Positions 1 through 9,283 of a stretch of DNA of 64,000 bases are shown here, one piece after another. The stretch covers positions 62,001 to 126,000 of the forward strand of contig JAKALP010000003.1 in assembly GCA_021824175.1 (NCBI GenBank), read 5' to 3'. The DNA comes from Deltaproteobacteria bacterium (lineage in GTDB: Bacteria; Desulfobacterota; Desulfobacteria; Desulfobacterales; Desulfosarcinaceae). The stretch's first letter is position 1. Each line of letters starts with the position of its first letter. Under the pieces are notes generated by a model. That model ran no database searches, was not told the origin of the DNA, and was given only the letters and a program-made list of their open reading frames with translations. The position numbers and the translations under genes were made by a program.

Positions 1-2
1 GT

Positions 3-2078
3 CCTGCTTCGGACGATGTGGGCTGGCTCAATGCCGGCGCCTCCATCGTGGTGCACGGCAACGCCGGCAATGGTGCGGCCAATGCCATGGCCCAGGGCAA
101 AATTTTCGTGGACGGCAATATCGGCGCCCGGGGCATGACCATGACCAAGCACAACCCGCGCTTCAATCCTCCTGAATTATGGATTCGGGGATCGGTGGGC
201 GACTATTTCGGCGAGTTCATGGCCGGCGGCATTGCGGTCATTTGCGGCCACGAACCCCAAAACCCCAAGAATGTTTTGGGTTACCGCCCCCTGGTGGGCA
301 TGGTGGGTGGCAAGGTTTTTTTCCGGGGCCCGCACATGGGTTTCAGTCAAGCCGATGCCAAGCTGGTGCCCATCGAAGATGAGGATTGGCAGTGGCTCAT
401 CAAGGGGTTGAGAAATTTCCTGACCCATATCCAGCAGCATGAATTGCTTTATACGCTGCTCACCCAGCGCGAGCAGTGGCAGTGCCTCAAGGCGCGCACA
501 CCCCAGGAGCGGGGTGGCAAATCCAAGCGGGCCATGGCGGCTTTTCACAAAGAGGTGTGGGATCATGAATTGGGCAAAGGCGGCCTGGTGGGAGATCTGA
601 CCAATCTGGACCGCAGCGTGATCCCGTGCATCGTGCAAGGCGAACTGCGCCGCTATGTGCCGGTCTGGGAAAACTACAAATTCAAAGCGCCCTGCGAAGC
701 CACCTGCCCCACGGGCATTCCGGTCCAGCACCGCTGGCGCCTGGTGCGCGAAGGCCGGGTGGACGAAGCCGTGGACATGGCTTTGGCCTACACGCCCTTT
801 CCAGCCACGGTGTGCGGTTATCTCTGCCCCAATCTGTGCATGCAGTCGTGCACCAAACAGTCAGCCTTCATGGCGCCGGTGGATGTGACCCAGCTGGGAC
901 AGGCCAGCCTCAAAGCTAAAACACCCAAGCTGCCACCCCTGTCGGGCAAACGCGTGGCGATCATCGGCGGTGGTCCGGCCGGTCTCTCCATTGCCTGGCA
1001 ACTGCGCCTCAAGGGCCATGAAGCCGTGGTCTATGATACGGCCAAAAACCTGGGCGGTAAGATCGCGGCCTCTATTCCGGCCAGCCGCATTCCCAAGGAG
1101 GTGTTTGACAAGGAGATCAAGCGCATTGCCGAGGTGATCCCCCAGGTGCATCTGCAACAGCGCCTGAAAAAGTCCGAGGTGGATCAGCTCATCACCGATT
1201 TTGATATCACGGTGGTGGCGGCCGGGGCCCAGAAACCGCGTACTCTGCCCATCCCCGGCAAGGAGCGCATGACCACGGCCCTGGATTTTTTGGCGGCCGC
1301 TAAAAAAGGCAAGGTCAAGGTGGGTAAAAAGGTAGTGATCATCGGCGCCGGTAACGTGGGCTGCGATGTGGCCACCGAAGCCGCCCGCCTGGGCGCCGAG
1401 GATATCCTGCTGCTCGACGTGCAGCAACCGGCCTCTTTCGGCAAAGAACGCGAGGAGGCTGAAAAAGTGGGGGCCAAGTTCCGCTGGCCGGTCTTCACCC
1501 AGGCCATCGTTGCGGAGGGCGTACAGCTCGATACGGGCGAGGTCATTCCAGCCGACTCGGTCTTCATCTCCATCGGCGATGCGCCCGACCTGGAGTTTCT
1601 GCCCGATGATATCGCGGTGGAGCGCGGCTATGTTAAAGTCAATGCCGATTTTCAGACCTCCAACCGCAAGGTATTCGCCATCGGTGACGTGGTGCGACCG
1701 GGCTTGCTGACCGATGCCATTGGCGCGGGCCGGCGCGCGGCCCAGACCATCGATGACCTTCTGACCGGTAAACGGCCCACGGCCGATCCGCGCACCATCA
1801 TCGATATCAAACGGGTGCATCTGGAGTACTACGATCCCAGGATCGTGAGCTACGAAAACCTGGACCATTGCGGCAGCCAGTGCGCGTCGTGCGGCCAGTG
1901 CCGGGATTGCGGCATCTGCGTGGCCACATGCCCGGAGAACGCCATCAGCCGCACCCAGACCGATGACGGCCGCTTTGAGTATGTGGTTTCGGCCGAGCGC
2001 TGTATCGGCTGCGGCTTTTGCGCCGGGGCTTGCCCGTGCGGAATTTGGAATTTGATTGAGAACGCACCATTGGGATAG
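3..2078 (+). CDS. Glutamate synthase GXGXG domain fused to GltD-like flavoprotein and 2[4Fe-4S] ferredoxin (5' end outside window)
   Basis: The frame is open to the left edge, so the N-terminus is missing; the first GTG (position 18) is an internal valine. The visible 690 residues hold, in order, the GXGXG beta-helix of the glutamate synthase large subunit (about 1-150, glycine-rich turns such as GNAGNGAANAMAQG), an Fer4_20-type Cys-rich segment (CEATCPTG, CGYLCPNLCMQSC), a GltD-like FAD/NADPH module (IIGGGPAG, then IIGAGNVGCD, then AIGDVV) and a C-terminal 2[4Fe-4S] ferredoxin (CGQCRDCGICVATCP and CIGCGFCAGACP). In the family, this part moves electrons from NAD(P)H or ferredoxin to the glutamate-forming site. 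The synthase and amidotransferase domains are probably in neighbouring genes to the left, as in archaeal-type split enzymes. A terminator follows at 2202. Confidence 0.9.
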   Translation, partial: PASDDVGWLNAGASIVVHGNAGNGAANAMAQGKIFVDGNIGARGMTMTKHNPRFNPPELWIRGSVGDYFGEFMAGGIAVICGHEPQNPKNVLGYRPLVGMVGGKVFFRGPHMGFSQADAKLVPIEDEDWQWLIKGLRNFLTHIQQHELLYTLLTQREQWQCLKARTPQERGGKSKRAMAAFHKEVWDHELGKGGLVGDLTNLDRSVIPCIVQGELRRYVPVWENYKFKAPCEATCPTGIPVQHRWRLVREGRVDEAVDMALAYTPFPATVCGYLCPNLCMQSCTKQSAFMAPVDVTQLGQASLKAKTPKLPPLSGKRVAIIGGGPAGLSIAWQLRLKGHEAVVYDTAKNLGGKIAASIPASRIPKEVFDKEIKRIAEVIPQVHLQQRLKKSEVDQLITDFDITVVAAGAQKPRTLPIPGKERMTTALDFLAAAKKGKVKVGKKVVIIGAGNVGCDVATEAARLGAEDILLLDVQQPASFGKEREEAEKVGAKFRWPVFTQAIVAEGVQLDTGEVIPADSVFISIGDAPDLEFLPDDIAVERGYVKVNADFQTSNRKVFAIGDVVRPGLLTDAIGAGRRAAQTIDDLLTGKRPTADPRTIIDIKRVHLEYYDPRIVSYENLDHCGSQCASCGQCRDCGICVATCPENAISRTQTDDGRFEYVVSAERCIGCGFCAGACPCGIWNLIENAPLG

Positions 2079-2201
2079 TATTGTTGGCCCGTCGAACACC
2101 TCGATTTAATCAATCGGATGTTCGATCCCGCCGGGCTTTGGCGGGGTTGACCCGTTTGCCCGTGGGTGTGAGGTGTGGAAATTCAAACAGGATGGAGATT
2201 T

Positions 2202-2232
2202 AAGAGCGCGTGCGGGCTACACGCGCTCTTTT
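2202..2232 (+). terminator. Rho-independent terminator after the glutamate synthase fusion
   Basis: Perfect 11-bp inverted repeat (2202-2212 with 2220-2230) with a 7-nt loop; the right arm ends in a run of four T. It lies 124 bp past the stop codon and separates the glutamate synthase gene from carA. Confidence 0.8.
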
Positions 2233-2300
2233 ATGGTGTGCGGTCACGATAGGGGTTGCCTTGTTCCATGCAGGTACGGTATGGGGGACCGGCACTGATA

Positions 2301-2443
2301 AATATGGTTGAACGGTTGAATGGTGAATAACCTATGGGCCGCATGTCGCGTCGATGGAACGCTGACGCGACCTGCGAACTCTTAATGACGCTCAGTGAAC
2401 AAAATAGCCAACAACTAATCAACGAATGAACGAATCAACGACC
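2301..2443 (+). repeat. 8-bp-period repeat (AACGAATC type) before and over the carA start, with a weak inverted partner
   Basis: Four 8-bp units (AACTAATC, AACGAATG, AACGAATC, AACGACC) run from 2413 to 2443; the second unit supplies the ATG at 2426. About 100 bp upstream (2304-2328) lie GGTTGAAC/GGTTGAAT units of the same period that are approximately the reverse complement, so the two could form an imperfect hairpin. The same unit occurs four times at the purF start (7117-7148). The remaining sequence from 2233 to 2300 shows nothing I can name. Confidence 0.55.
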
Positions 2444-3589
2444 ATGAAAGCAATCCTTGCCTTAGAAGACGGTCGAACCTTTAGCTGCCGCTCCTTTACC
2501 GGAGCCGGTGAAGTGGGCGGCGAAGTGGTGTTCAATACCGGCATGAGCGGCTATCAGGAGGTGCTCACCGATCCCTCCTACAGTGGCCAGCTGGTCACCA
2601 TGACCTATCCCCTCATCGGCAACTATGGGGTCAATGCCGAGGATGTGGAATCGGATCGCGTGCAGGTGGCGGCCTTCATTATTCGCGAGTACCAGGACAA
2701 TTACAGCAACTTCCGGGCTTCCAGCAGCCTGGCCGACTACCTGGTGCAAAATAAGATCCTGGGCGTGGATTCGCTGGATACCAGGGCCTTGACCCTGCAC
2801 ATCCGCAATGGCGGGGCCATGCGGGCGGTTCTTTCCACCGAAACCGCGGACCGGGAAGCGCTGGTGGCCAAAGCCAGGGCCCTGCCCAGCATGGCCGGCC
2901 TGGATCTGGCCAAGAGCGTGACCAAGGATCGTCCCTATCGCTGGGTCAACAACCGGCCCGAGCCCATTGATCCAGCCAAGACGCCGCTGGATAAAACCAT
3001 CTGGCGCGAAAAGCAGACCAAGCAGTCGGTGGTGGCCGTGGATTTCGGCATCAAGTACAATATTCTGCGTTGCCTGGCCAGCCATGACCTGGAGATCGTG
3101 GTGGTGCCGGCGTTTACCGATGCCGCCACCATCAGGCAGATGGCGCCTGACGGGGTCTTTCTCTCCAACGGCCCCGGCGACCCGGAGCCGGTGGAGTACG
3201 GCATCCGCACCATTAAGGCCCTGCTGGGTTACCGGCCGATTTTCGGGATCTGTCTAGGCCACCAGTTGCTAGGGCTGGCCGTGGGCGCAAAAACTTACAA
3301 GCTGAAATTCGGCCACCGGGGGATCAACCATCCGGTGAAAAATCTGCGCACCGGCAAGGTGGAAATTACTTCTCAGAACCATGGCTTTGCGGTGGACCCG
3401 GACACGCTGGACCCGAGCAAGATTGAGATCACGCACATCAATCTCAATGACAACACCCTGGAAGGATTCCGGCATAAAGAACTGCCCATGCTGGCGGTGC
3501 AATATCATCCCGAGGCTGCCCCCGGACCGCATGATGCGAGGTATCTGTTTGAGGAATTCAAACAGATGATGGGTAAGCGAAAGATTTAA
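2426..3589 (+). CDS. carA: Carbamoyl-phosphate synthase small (glutaminase) subunit
   Basis: Hydrolyses glutamine and channels ammonia to CarB for carbamoyl phosphate (pyrimidines, arginine). The N-terminal CarA domain (GEVVFNTGMSGYQE, DPSYSGQ) is followed by a class I glutamine amidotransferase domain with the nucleophile Cys in GICLGHQLLG and the His/Glu pair in YHPEAAPGPHD. At 387 residues it is family length. The family-consistent start is the internal ATG at 2444 (MKAILALEDG aligns with the usual N-terminus); the ATG at 2426 adds six residues encoded by the 8-bp repeat. Neither start has a clear Shine-Dalgarno sequence. carB follows after a 182-bp gap filled by a quasi-palindromic repeat. 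Confidence 0.97.
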   Translation: MNESTTMKAILALEDGRTFSCRSFTGAGEVGGEVVFNTGMSGYQEVLTDPSYSGQLVTMTYPLIGNYGVNAEDVESDRVQVAAFIIREYQDNYSNFRASSSLADYLVQNKILGVDSLDTRALTLHIRNGGAMRAVLSTETADREALVAKARALPSMAGLDLAKSVTKDRPYRWVNNRPEPIDPAKTPLDKTIWREKQTKQSVVAVDFGIKYNILRCLASHDLEIVVVPAFTDAATIRQMAPDGVFLSNGPGDPEPVEYGIRTIKALLGYRPIFGICLGHQLLGLAVGAKTYKLKFGHRGINHPVKNLRTGKVEITSQNHGFAVDPDTLDPSKIEITHINLNDNTLEGFRHKELPMLAVQYHPEAAPGPHDARYLFEEFKQMMGKRKI

Positions 3590-3735
3590 GATAGAAGAAG
3601 AGTGTTAAGTTTAAAGTGTTAAGTTTAAAGTGTTAAGTTTAAAGTTAAGGAAAAGGGCCATTGATATAGGCTAAATCCAATAGGTAGAATACCTCAACTT
3701 AAAACTTTTAACCTAAAACTTAAAACTTCTTCTCG
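3590..3735. repeat. Quasi-palindromic repeat (TTAAGTTTAAAG type) between carA and carB
   Basis: Three exact tandem copies of the 14-bp unit GTGTTAAGTTTAAA (3602-3643) are preceded by AGAAGAAG and followed by GTTAAGG. From about 3691 to 3733 the inverted partner (CCTCAACTTAAAAC ... TTCTTCT) is made of degenerate copies on the other strand, so the whole locus can fold into one long hairpin. The same family lies between hyfB and hyfC at 27.2-27.34 kb. Confidence 0.8.
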
Positions 3736-3771
3736 AATACCGAAGAATTACGCAACAATAAACGGTCGAAA

Positions 3772-6700
3772 ATGCCAAAAAGAACCGACATCCATAAAAT
3801 CCTCATCATCGGCGCCGGTCCCATCATCATCGGCCAGGCCTGCGAGTTTGACTACTCTGGCACCCAGGCGTGCAAGGCCCTCAAGGAAGAGGGCTTTCAT
3901 GTGATTCTGGTCAACTCCAATCCAGCCACCATCATGACCGATCCAGGGACCGCGGACCGCACATACATCGAGCCCGTGACCCCCGAAGTGGTGGCCAAAA
4001 TCATTGCCGCCGAGCGTCCGGATGCCCTGCTGCCCACCCTGGGCGGCCAGACTGGTTTGAATACGGCCGTCAAAGTGGCCGAAATGGGGGTGCTGGAGCA
4101 ATACGGCGTCGAGCTCATCGGCGCCTCGTTGGATGCCATTAAAAAAGCCGAAAGCCGGGATCTCTTCCGTAAAGCCATGGAACGCATCGGGCTCAAAGTG
4201 CCCCGTTCCGGCTTTGCCACCACCATGGAAGAGGCCCGGGCCGTGGCCGCTGAAATCGGCTATCCCATCATCGTGCGGCCCAGCTACACCCTGGGCGGGA
4301 CCGGCGGCGGCGTGGCCTACAACCCCGACGAGTTGGAAACCGTGGCCAAGGCCGGCATCGACGCCAGCCTGATCCACCAAGTCATGATCGAGCAATCGGT
4401 GCTGGGCTGGAAAGAGTACGAGCTGGAAGTAATGCGCGACCACAACGACAATGTGGTCATCATCTGCTCCATCGAAAATTTCGATCCCATGGGAGTGCAC
4501 ACCGGTGACAGCATCACCGTGGCCCCGGCCCAGACCCTGAGTGATCGCGAATATCAGGTCATGCGCAATGCCTCCTTGGCCATTATGCGCGAAATCGGCG
4601 TGGATACCGGCGGCTCCAACGTTCAATTCGCCGTCAACCCCGCCAACGGCGACATGATCGTGGTGGAGATGAACCCGCGGGTGTCACGCTCCAGCGCCTT
4701 GGCCTCCAAGGCCACGGGCTTTCCCATTGCCAAAATCGCGGCCAAGCTGGCCGTGGGATATACCCTGGACGAGATCCCCAACGACATCACGGGTGAAACC
4801 CTGGCCTCTTTTGAGCCTACCCTGGATTACTGTGTGGTCAAGATTCCGCGCTGGACCTTTGAAAAATTTCCCGAGACGCCGGATGTGCTCACCACCTCCA
4901 TGAAATCGGTGGGCGAAACCATGGCCATTGGCAGAACATTTAAGGAAGCCCTGCAAAAGGGGCTGCGCTCGCTGGAGATCGGACGGCACGGCTTGGGCGC
5001 CGACGGCCGGGACCGGTTGGAGAGCGACGGCGACTTTCCTTCGGCTTCCGAGATCGAACAGAAGCTGGCCACGCCCAATTCCCAGCGCCTCTTCTACCTG
5101 CGCTTTGCTTTGATGGCCGGCAAATCCATCGACGAAATTTACCAGCTGACCAACATCGATCCCTGGTTTCTCTTTCAGCTCAAGCAGATCGTGGACATGG
5201 AGCGACGATTGCAAGAGATGGCCACCACGCCGTCGCCATCTGATGCCTGCGGCCCGGCCCTGCCGCTGTCCGACGAACAGCTCTGGCAGGTCAAGGCCAT
5301 GGGCTTTTCCGACATGCAGCTGGCCCATCTGCTCAAAAACAACGCGGACCAGATCGCCGGGTTACGCAAAGATCGCGGCATTCGGCCGGCCTACAAACTG
5401 GTGGATACCTGCGCCGCCGAATTCCGGGCCGCCACGCCCTATTACTACTCCACGTATGAGCAGGAGTGCGAAGCCCGGGTCTCGGAGCGTAAAAAGGTGA
5501 TGATCCTGGGAGGGGGGCCCAACCGCATCGGCCAGGGCATTGAGTTTGATTACTGTTGCGTGCACGCCTCTTTTGCGCTGCGCGAAATGGGCATTGAGAG
5601 CATCATGGTCAACTCCAACCCCGAAACGGTCTCCACCGATTACGACACATCGGACAAGCTCTACTTCGAGCCCCTGACCAAGGAAGATGTGTTGCACATC
5701 GTGGAGAAGGAAAAACCCTTCGGCGTCATTGTGCAGTTTGGCGGTCAGACCCCGCTCAATCTGGCCACGCCGCTGGCCAAGGCCGGCGTGCCGATTCTGG
5801 GGACCCATCCGGACAGCATTGACCGGGCCGAAGACCGCGAGCTGTTCCAGGTGATGCTGCATAAGCTGGGCCTGGTGCAGCCAGCCAATGGTACGGCGCT
5901 GACCATTGAGGAGGCGGCCAAGGTGGCGGCGGTCATCGGCTACCCGGTGATTGTGCGGCCCTCCTTTGTTCTGGGCGGCCGGGCCATGAAGATCGTCTAT
6001 AATGAAAAAGAGCTGAAAAATTTTGCCCGTCTGGCCATTCTGGCCTCGCCCGGTCATCCGGTGCTCATCGACAAGTTCCTGGAAAACGCTCTGGAAGTGG
6101 ATGTGGATGCCATCTGCGACGGCCAAACGACGATCATCGGTGGCATCATGCAGCACATCGAGGCGGCCGGCATCCATTCCGGCGACTCGGCCTGCGTGCT
6201 GCCGCCCTACAGCATCCCGCAAAACCTCATCGATGAGATCACCCAGGCCACCAAGGCCATGGCCAAGGAGCTCAACGTCATCGGCCTGATGAATGTGCAG
6301 TATGCCATCCAAGAGGGCCGCCTCTTTGTCCTGGAGGTCAATCCCCGGGCCTCGCGCACTGTACCCTTTGTGAGCAAAGCCACGGGTGTGCCCCTGGCCA
6401 AACTGGCCACCAAGATCATGCTGGGCCACTCGCTCAAGGATTTGGGACTGACCGCTGAGGTGGTCCCCACCCACCTTTCGGTGAAAGAAGCGGTGCTGCC
6501 ATTTGACCGATTCCCCAACGTGGATACTTTATTGGGGCCGGAGATGAAATCCACCGGCGAAGTGATGGGCATGGGTCATGACTTTGGTTCGGCCTATGCC
6601 AAGGCCCAACTGGGCGCCGGGCAGAAATTGCCGGTGGCCGGCACGGTCTTTATCAGCGTCATGGACAGCGACAAAACCGCCATTCTCGATGTGGCGCGCG

Positions 6701-7035
6701 AAATGGCCGCCATGGGTTTCTCCATTTTGGCCACCACTGGCACGGGCGCCTTTCTACGCCAAGGCGGCATCGATGCCCAACACATCAACAAGCTGGTGGA
6801 AGGCCGACCCCATGTGGAGGATGCCATCAAAAACGGTCAGATTCATCTGGTGATCAACACTGGCCTGGGCGACACCCCCAGCAAGGACGGCTATGTGATC
6901 CGCCGCGCGGCCTTGAAGTTCGGCGTGCCCTATGTGACCACGGCGTCCGGCGCCCTGGCCGTGAGCAGAGCCATTGCCGCCCTAAAGGCCCAGGCACTGG
7001 GGGTCAGATGCTTACAAGAGTATCATTGCTCGTAG
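3772..7035 (+). CDS. carB: Carbamoyl-phosphate synthase large subunit
   Basis: Makes carbamoyl phosphate from bicarbonate, two ATP and ammonia delivered by CarA. The two homologous ATP-grasp halves are visible: the first begins [20 protein letters not shown] (about residue 9) and the second [20 protein letters not shown] (about residue 570). Each is followed by an RPSYTLGG or RPSFVLGG loop and an [13 protein letters not shown] metal site. The last ~140 residues form the MGS-like allosteric domain. The length, 1087 residues, is typical. The start [11 protein letters not shown] matches the family, although upstream sequence shows only a weak ribosome-binding site. purF follows within 80 bp, consistent with co-transcription. 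Confidence 0.98.
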   Translation: MPKRTDIHKILIIGAGPIIIGQACEFDYSGTQACKALKEEGFHVILVNSNPATIMTDPGTADRTYIEPVTPEVVAKIIAAERPDALLPTLGGQTGLNTAVKVAEMGVLEQYGVELIGASLDAIKKAESRDLFRKAMERIGLKVPRSGFATTMEEARAVAAEIGYPIIVRPSYTLGGTGGGVAYNPDELETVAKAGIDASLIHQVMIEQSVLGWKEYELEVMRDHNDNVVIICSIENFDPMGVHTGDSITVAPAQTLSDREYQVMRNASLAIMREIGVDTGGSNVQFAVNPANGDMIVVEMNPRVSRSSALASKATGFPIAKIAAKLAVGYTLDEIPNDITGETLASFEPTLDYCVVKIPRWTFEKFPETPDVLTTSMKSVGETMAIGRTFKEALQKGLRSLEIGRHGLGADGRDRLESDGDFPSASEIEQKLATPNSQRLFYLRFALMAGKSIDEIYQLTNIDPWFLFQLKQIVDMERRLQEMATTPSPSDACGPALPLSDEQLWQVKAMGFSDMQLAHLLKNNADQIAGLRKDRGIRPAYKLVDTCAAEFRAATPYYYSTYEQECEARVSERKKVMILGGGPNRIGQGIEFDYCCVHASFALREMGIESIMVNSNPETVSTDYDTSDKLYFEPLTKEDVLHIVEKEKPFGVIVQFGGQTPLNLATPLAKAGVPILGTHPDSIDRAEDRELFQVMLHKLGLVQPANGTALTIEEAAKVAAVIGYPVIVRPSFVLGGRAMKIVYNEKELKNFARLAILASPGHPVLIDKFLENALEVDVDAICDGQTTIIGGIMQHIEAAGIHSGDSACVLPPYSIPQNLIDEITQATKAMAKELNVIGLMNVQYAIQEGRLFVLEVNPRASRTVPFVSKATGVPLAKLATKIMLGHSLKDLGLTAEVVPTHLSVKEAVLPFDRFPNVDTLLGPEMKSTGEVMGMGHDFGSAYAKAQLGAGQKLPVAGTVFISVMDSDKTAILDVAREMAAMGFSILATTGTGAFLRQGGIDAQHINKLVEGRPHVEDAIKNGQIHLVINTGLGDTPSKDGYVIRRAALKFGVPYVTTASGALAVSRAIAALKAQALGVRCLQEYHCS

Positions 7036-7113
7036 AGTAGAAAAGTGAACTGGTCGAGGATTTGTATCGAAAGAACTTTTCCGAAAATGCGAATCGACCG
7101 GGTAGGAATCAAA

Positions 7114-8565
7114 ATGAACGAATCAACGAATCAACCAATCAACGAATTTATCGACAACGAAGACCATCCCCGCGAAGCCTGCGGGATCTTCGGGGTTTAT
7201 GGCCATCCCGAAGCCGCCAAGATGTGCTACTTTGGCCTTTACGCCCTGCAGCACCGCGGCCAGGAGAGCGCCGGCATCAGCGCGGTCCACAACGGCGTGC
7301 TTCACGAACATCGCGAAATGGGACTGGTTTCAGATGTCTTCCGCAAAGAACAATTTGACAAGCTGCCCGGCAGCAGCGCCATCGGCCATGTGCGCTACTC
7401 CACCACCGGCAGTTCGGTGCTGGCCAATGCCCAGCCTTTTGTGGTGCGCCATCGCCAGAAGGCGTATGCGGTGGGCCACAACGGCAATATCGTCAACGCC
7501 CATCAGCTCAAAGAGGAATTGGAGGAGAGCGGCTCGATCTTCCAATCCACCATGGACAGCGAGATCTTCCTGCACCTGTTCGTCAAAAACCTCAATATGG
7601 GATTTGAACAAGCGTTAGTGGAAGCCGCGGCCCGCCTGCGCGGTGCTTATTCCATGGTCGTGCTCACCAGTCGCGGCGAAGTCATCGGCATCAAAGACCC
7701 CTATGGCTTCCGGCCGCTGTGCCTTGGAAAACTCAATGGTCACTGGGTGCTGGCCTCGGAAACCTGTGCCCTGGACCTGGTGCAGGCCGAGTTCGTGCGC
7801 GAGCTCGAACCCGGTGAAATCGTGATCATCGATGCCAATGGCCCGCGCAGTTTGTATTTGCCCAAAGTGGACCGACACGCTTTTTGCATTTTTGAGTTTA
7901 TCTACTTCGCCCGCCCCGACAGCACCTTCATGGGCAACAACGTTTATCAAATCCGTAAGGCCCATGGCCGCCGGCTGGCCGCGGAGGCACCGGTCAAAGC
8001 CGATCTGGTCATGCCTTTCCCTGACTCCGGCACCTATGCGGCCATCGGATACTCCGAAGCCTCGGGGATTCCGTTTGAACTGGGGATGATCCGTAACCAC
8101 TACGTGGGTCGCACCTTCATTCAGCCCACCCAGAGCATGCGCGATTTCGGCGTGCGCGTCAAACTCAACCCCATCAAAGAGCTTCTCAGGGGCAAGGACA
8201 TCATCATCATCGAAGACTCCATCATCCGGGGCACCACGGCGCGCACCCGCGTCAAGGCGTTGCGCGATCTGGGCGTCAGGCGCGTGCATTTGCGGGTATC
8301 TGGGCCACCGCACCGCTTCCCCTGCCACTATGGCATCGACTTTTCCACCAAAGGGGAGTTGATCGCGGCCCGCATGACGGTCAAGGAGTTGGAGACCTTT
8401 TTGGGCTTGGATTCGCTGCACTACTTGAGTCTGCCGGGGTTGCTGCAATCTACCGGCGTGTCGGATCCGGAGAGCCATTTCTGCAAAGCCTGCTTCGATG
8501 GCTGTTATCCAGTGGATTTCGACCAGCAGGTGTCCAAACTCTGCCTTGAGGTGAATCAAGAGTAG
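7114..8565 (+). CDS. purF: Amidophosphoribosyltransferase (Fe-S type)
   Basis: Catalyses the first step of purine synthesis, PRPP plus glutamine to phosphoribosylamine. A short propeptide precedes the catalytic Cys in EACGIFGVYGH, followed by QHRGQESAGI; the PRPP loop is the IIIEDSIIRGTT segment. Near the C-terminus FCKACFDGCYP carries the Cys pair that binds a [4Fe-4S] cluster in Bacillus-type PurF. The open frame extends upstream to a GTG at 7045, but the ATG at 7114 has an AGGA element 8 nt upstream and gives the normal propeptide length (483 residues). Codons 2-12 are made by four 8-bp AACGAATC repeats, also seen at carA. Together with carAB and the glutamate synthase it forms a glutamine/nitrogen block. 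Confidence 0.96.
   Translation: MNESTNQPINEFIDNEDHPREACGIFGVYGHPEAAKMCYFGLYALQHRGQESAGISAVHNGVLHEHREMGLVSDVFRKEQFDKLPGSSAIGHVRYSTTGSSVLANAQPFVVRHRQKAYAVGHNGNIVNAHQLKEELEESGSIFQSTMDSEIFLHLFVKNLNMGFEQALVEAAARLRGAYSMVVLTSRGEVIGIKDPYGFRPLCLGKLNGHWVLASETCALDLVQAEFVRELEPGEIVIIDANGPRSLYLPKVDRHAFCIFEFIYFARPDSTFMGNNVYQIRKAHGRRLAAEAPVKADLVMPFPDSGTYAAIGYSEASGIPFELGMIRNHYVGRTFIQPTQSMRDFGVRVKLNPIKELLRGKDIIIIEDSIIRGTTARTRVKALRDLGVRRVHLRVSGPPHRFPCHYGIDFSTKGELIAARMTVKELETFLGLDSLHYLSLPGLLQSTGVSDPESHFCKACFDGCYPVDFDQQVSKLCLEVNQE
7117..7148 (+). repeat. Four 8-bp AACGAATC repeats inside the purF 5' end
   Basis: Units AACGAATC, AACGAATC, AACCAATC and AACGAATT follow the ATG directly and are translated as residues 2-12 of PurF, in the propeptide removed during maturation in this family. 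The carA start (2413-2443) carries the same unit. Confidence 0.7.
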
Positions 8566-8659
8566 TCGACTCCACCATCGTTGAAATTACCCTTGCCTTT
8601 TTAAGGCGCTACATCCTACTATAAGGGCCAAACATCTTGCGCCCCGTGGGAGAGCTGCA

Positions 8660-9283
8660 ATGATCGAATCCAAGTACCTCAAAGAGAATATCGAAAACAT
8701 TCAACGCCTCATGTCCATCCAGGCCTTGAAGCATTTTGAAACCCGCAATCTGGGCAAACTGCTACGCCTGAGCAAAATCCGACAGTACGCGGATGGCGAA
8801 CAAATCATCCAAGAGGGGGATATGGACCCCTGGCTCTACTTCCTGCTCTCCGGCAAGATCCGCATTGTCAAAGAGGGCGAAGAGATCGGCACCTTATCTA
8901 AAAAGGGTGAAATCTTCGGTGAAATGCGCATCATTGACGATCAGAGCCGCTCGGCTTCGGTCTTTGCCGTGGGTGACACCGTGTGCCTGGCAGTGGACAC
9001 CTCAGCCGGCAAACGCATGGACAGTACCGATGAAAAAGAGGCCCGGCTGGACTTTCTGCTGCTGCTTTACCGCATTTTTTCCGAATATATCTCCGCGCGA
9101 CTGCGGCTGACCAATGAAGAACTGGTCAAGGCCAAACGCGAAGCCAAAAAAGGGTCCGCACCCCAGGCAGTCGCCAAGCCAAAGGCTGCAGATCCCAAAC
9201 CGGCTGGCCCCGCCCCCGCCGAAGCCAAACGACCCGATGCGGCCCCCACAACGCCTCCCAAGCGTTATATTGAAAAAGTGTGA
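8660..9283 (+). CDS. Cyclic-nucleotide-binding (cNMP) domain protein without DNA-binding domain
   Basis: Residues ~30-130 form a Crp-type beta-barrel: YADGEQIIQEGD, then LYFLLSGKIRIVKEGEEIGTLSKKGEIFGEM and a phosphate-binding-cassette-like segment IDDQSRSASVFA, where the Arg is followed by SAS. No helix-turn-helix follows; after one long helix (YRIFSEYISARLRLTNEEL) the last ~50 residues are an Ala/Pro/Lys-rich disordered tail. The protein therefore cannot be a normal Crp/Fnr activator and is probably a ligand-sensing or scaffold partner. The start is preceded by GGGAGAG. Its stop codon overlaps the ATG of the next gene (TGATG), so translation is coupled to the radical SAM protein. The ligand cannot be told from sequence. 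Confidence 0.85.
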   Translation: MIESKYLKENIENIQRLMSIQALKHFETRNLGKLLRLSKIRQYADGEQIIQEGDMDPWLYFLLSGKIRIVKEGEEIGTLSKKGEIFGEMRIIDDQSRSASVFAVGDTVCLAVDTSAGKRMDSTDEKEARLDFLLLLYRIFSEYISARLRLTNEELVKAKREAKKGSAPQAVAKPKAADPKPAGPAPAEAKRPDAAPTTPPKRYIEKV

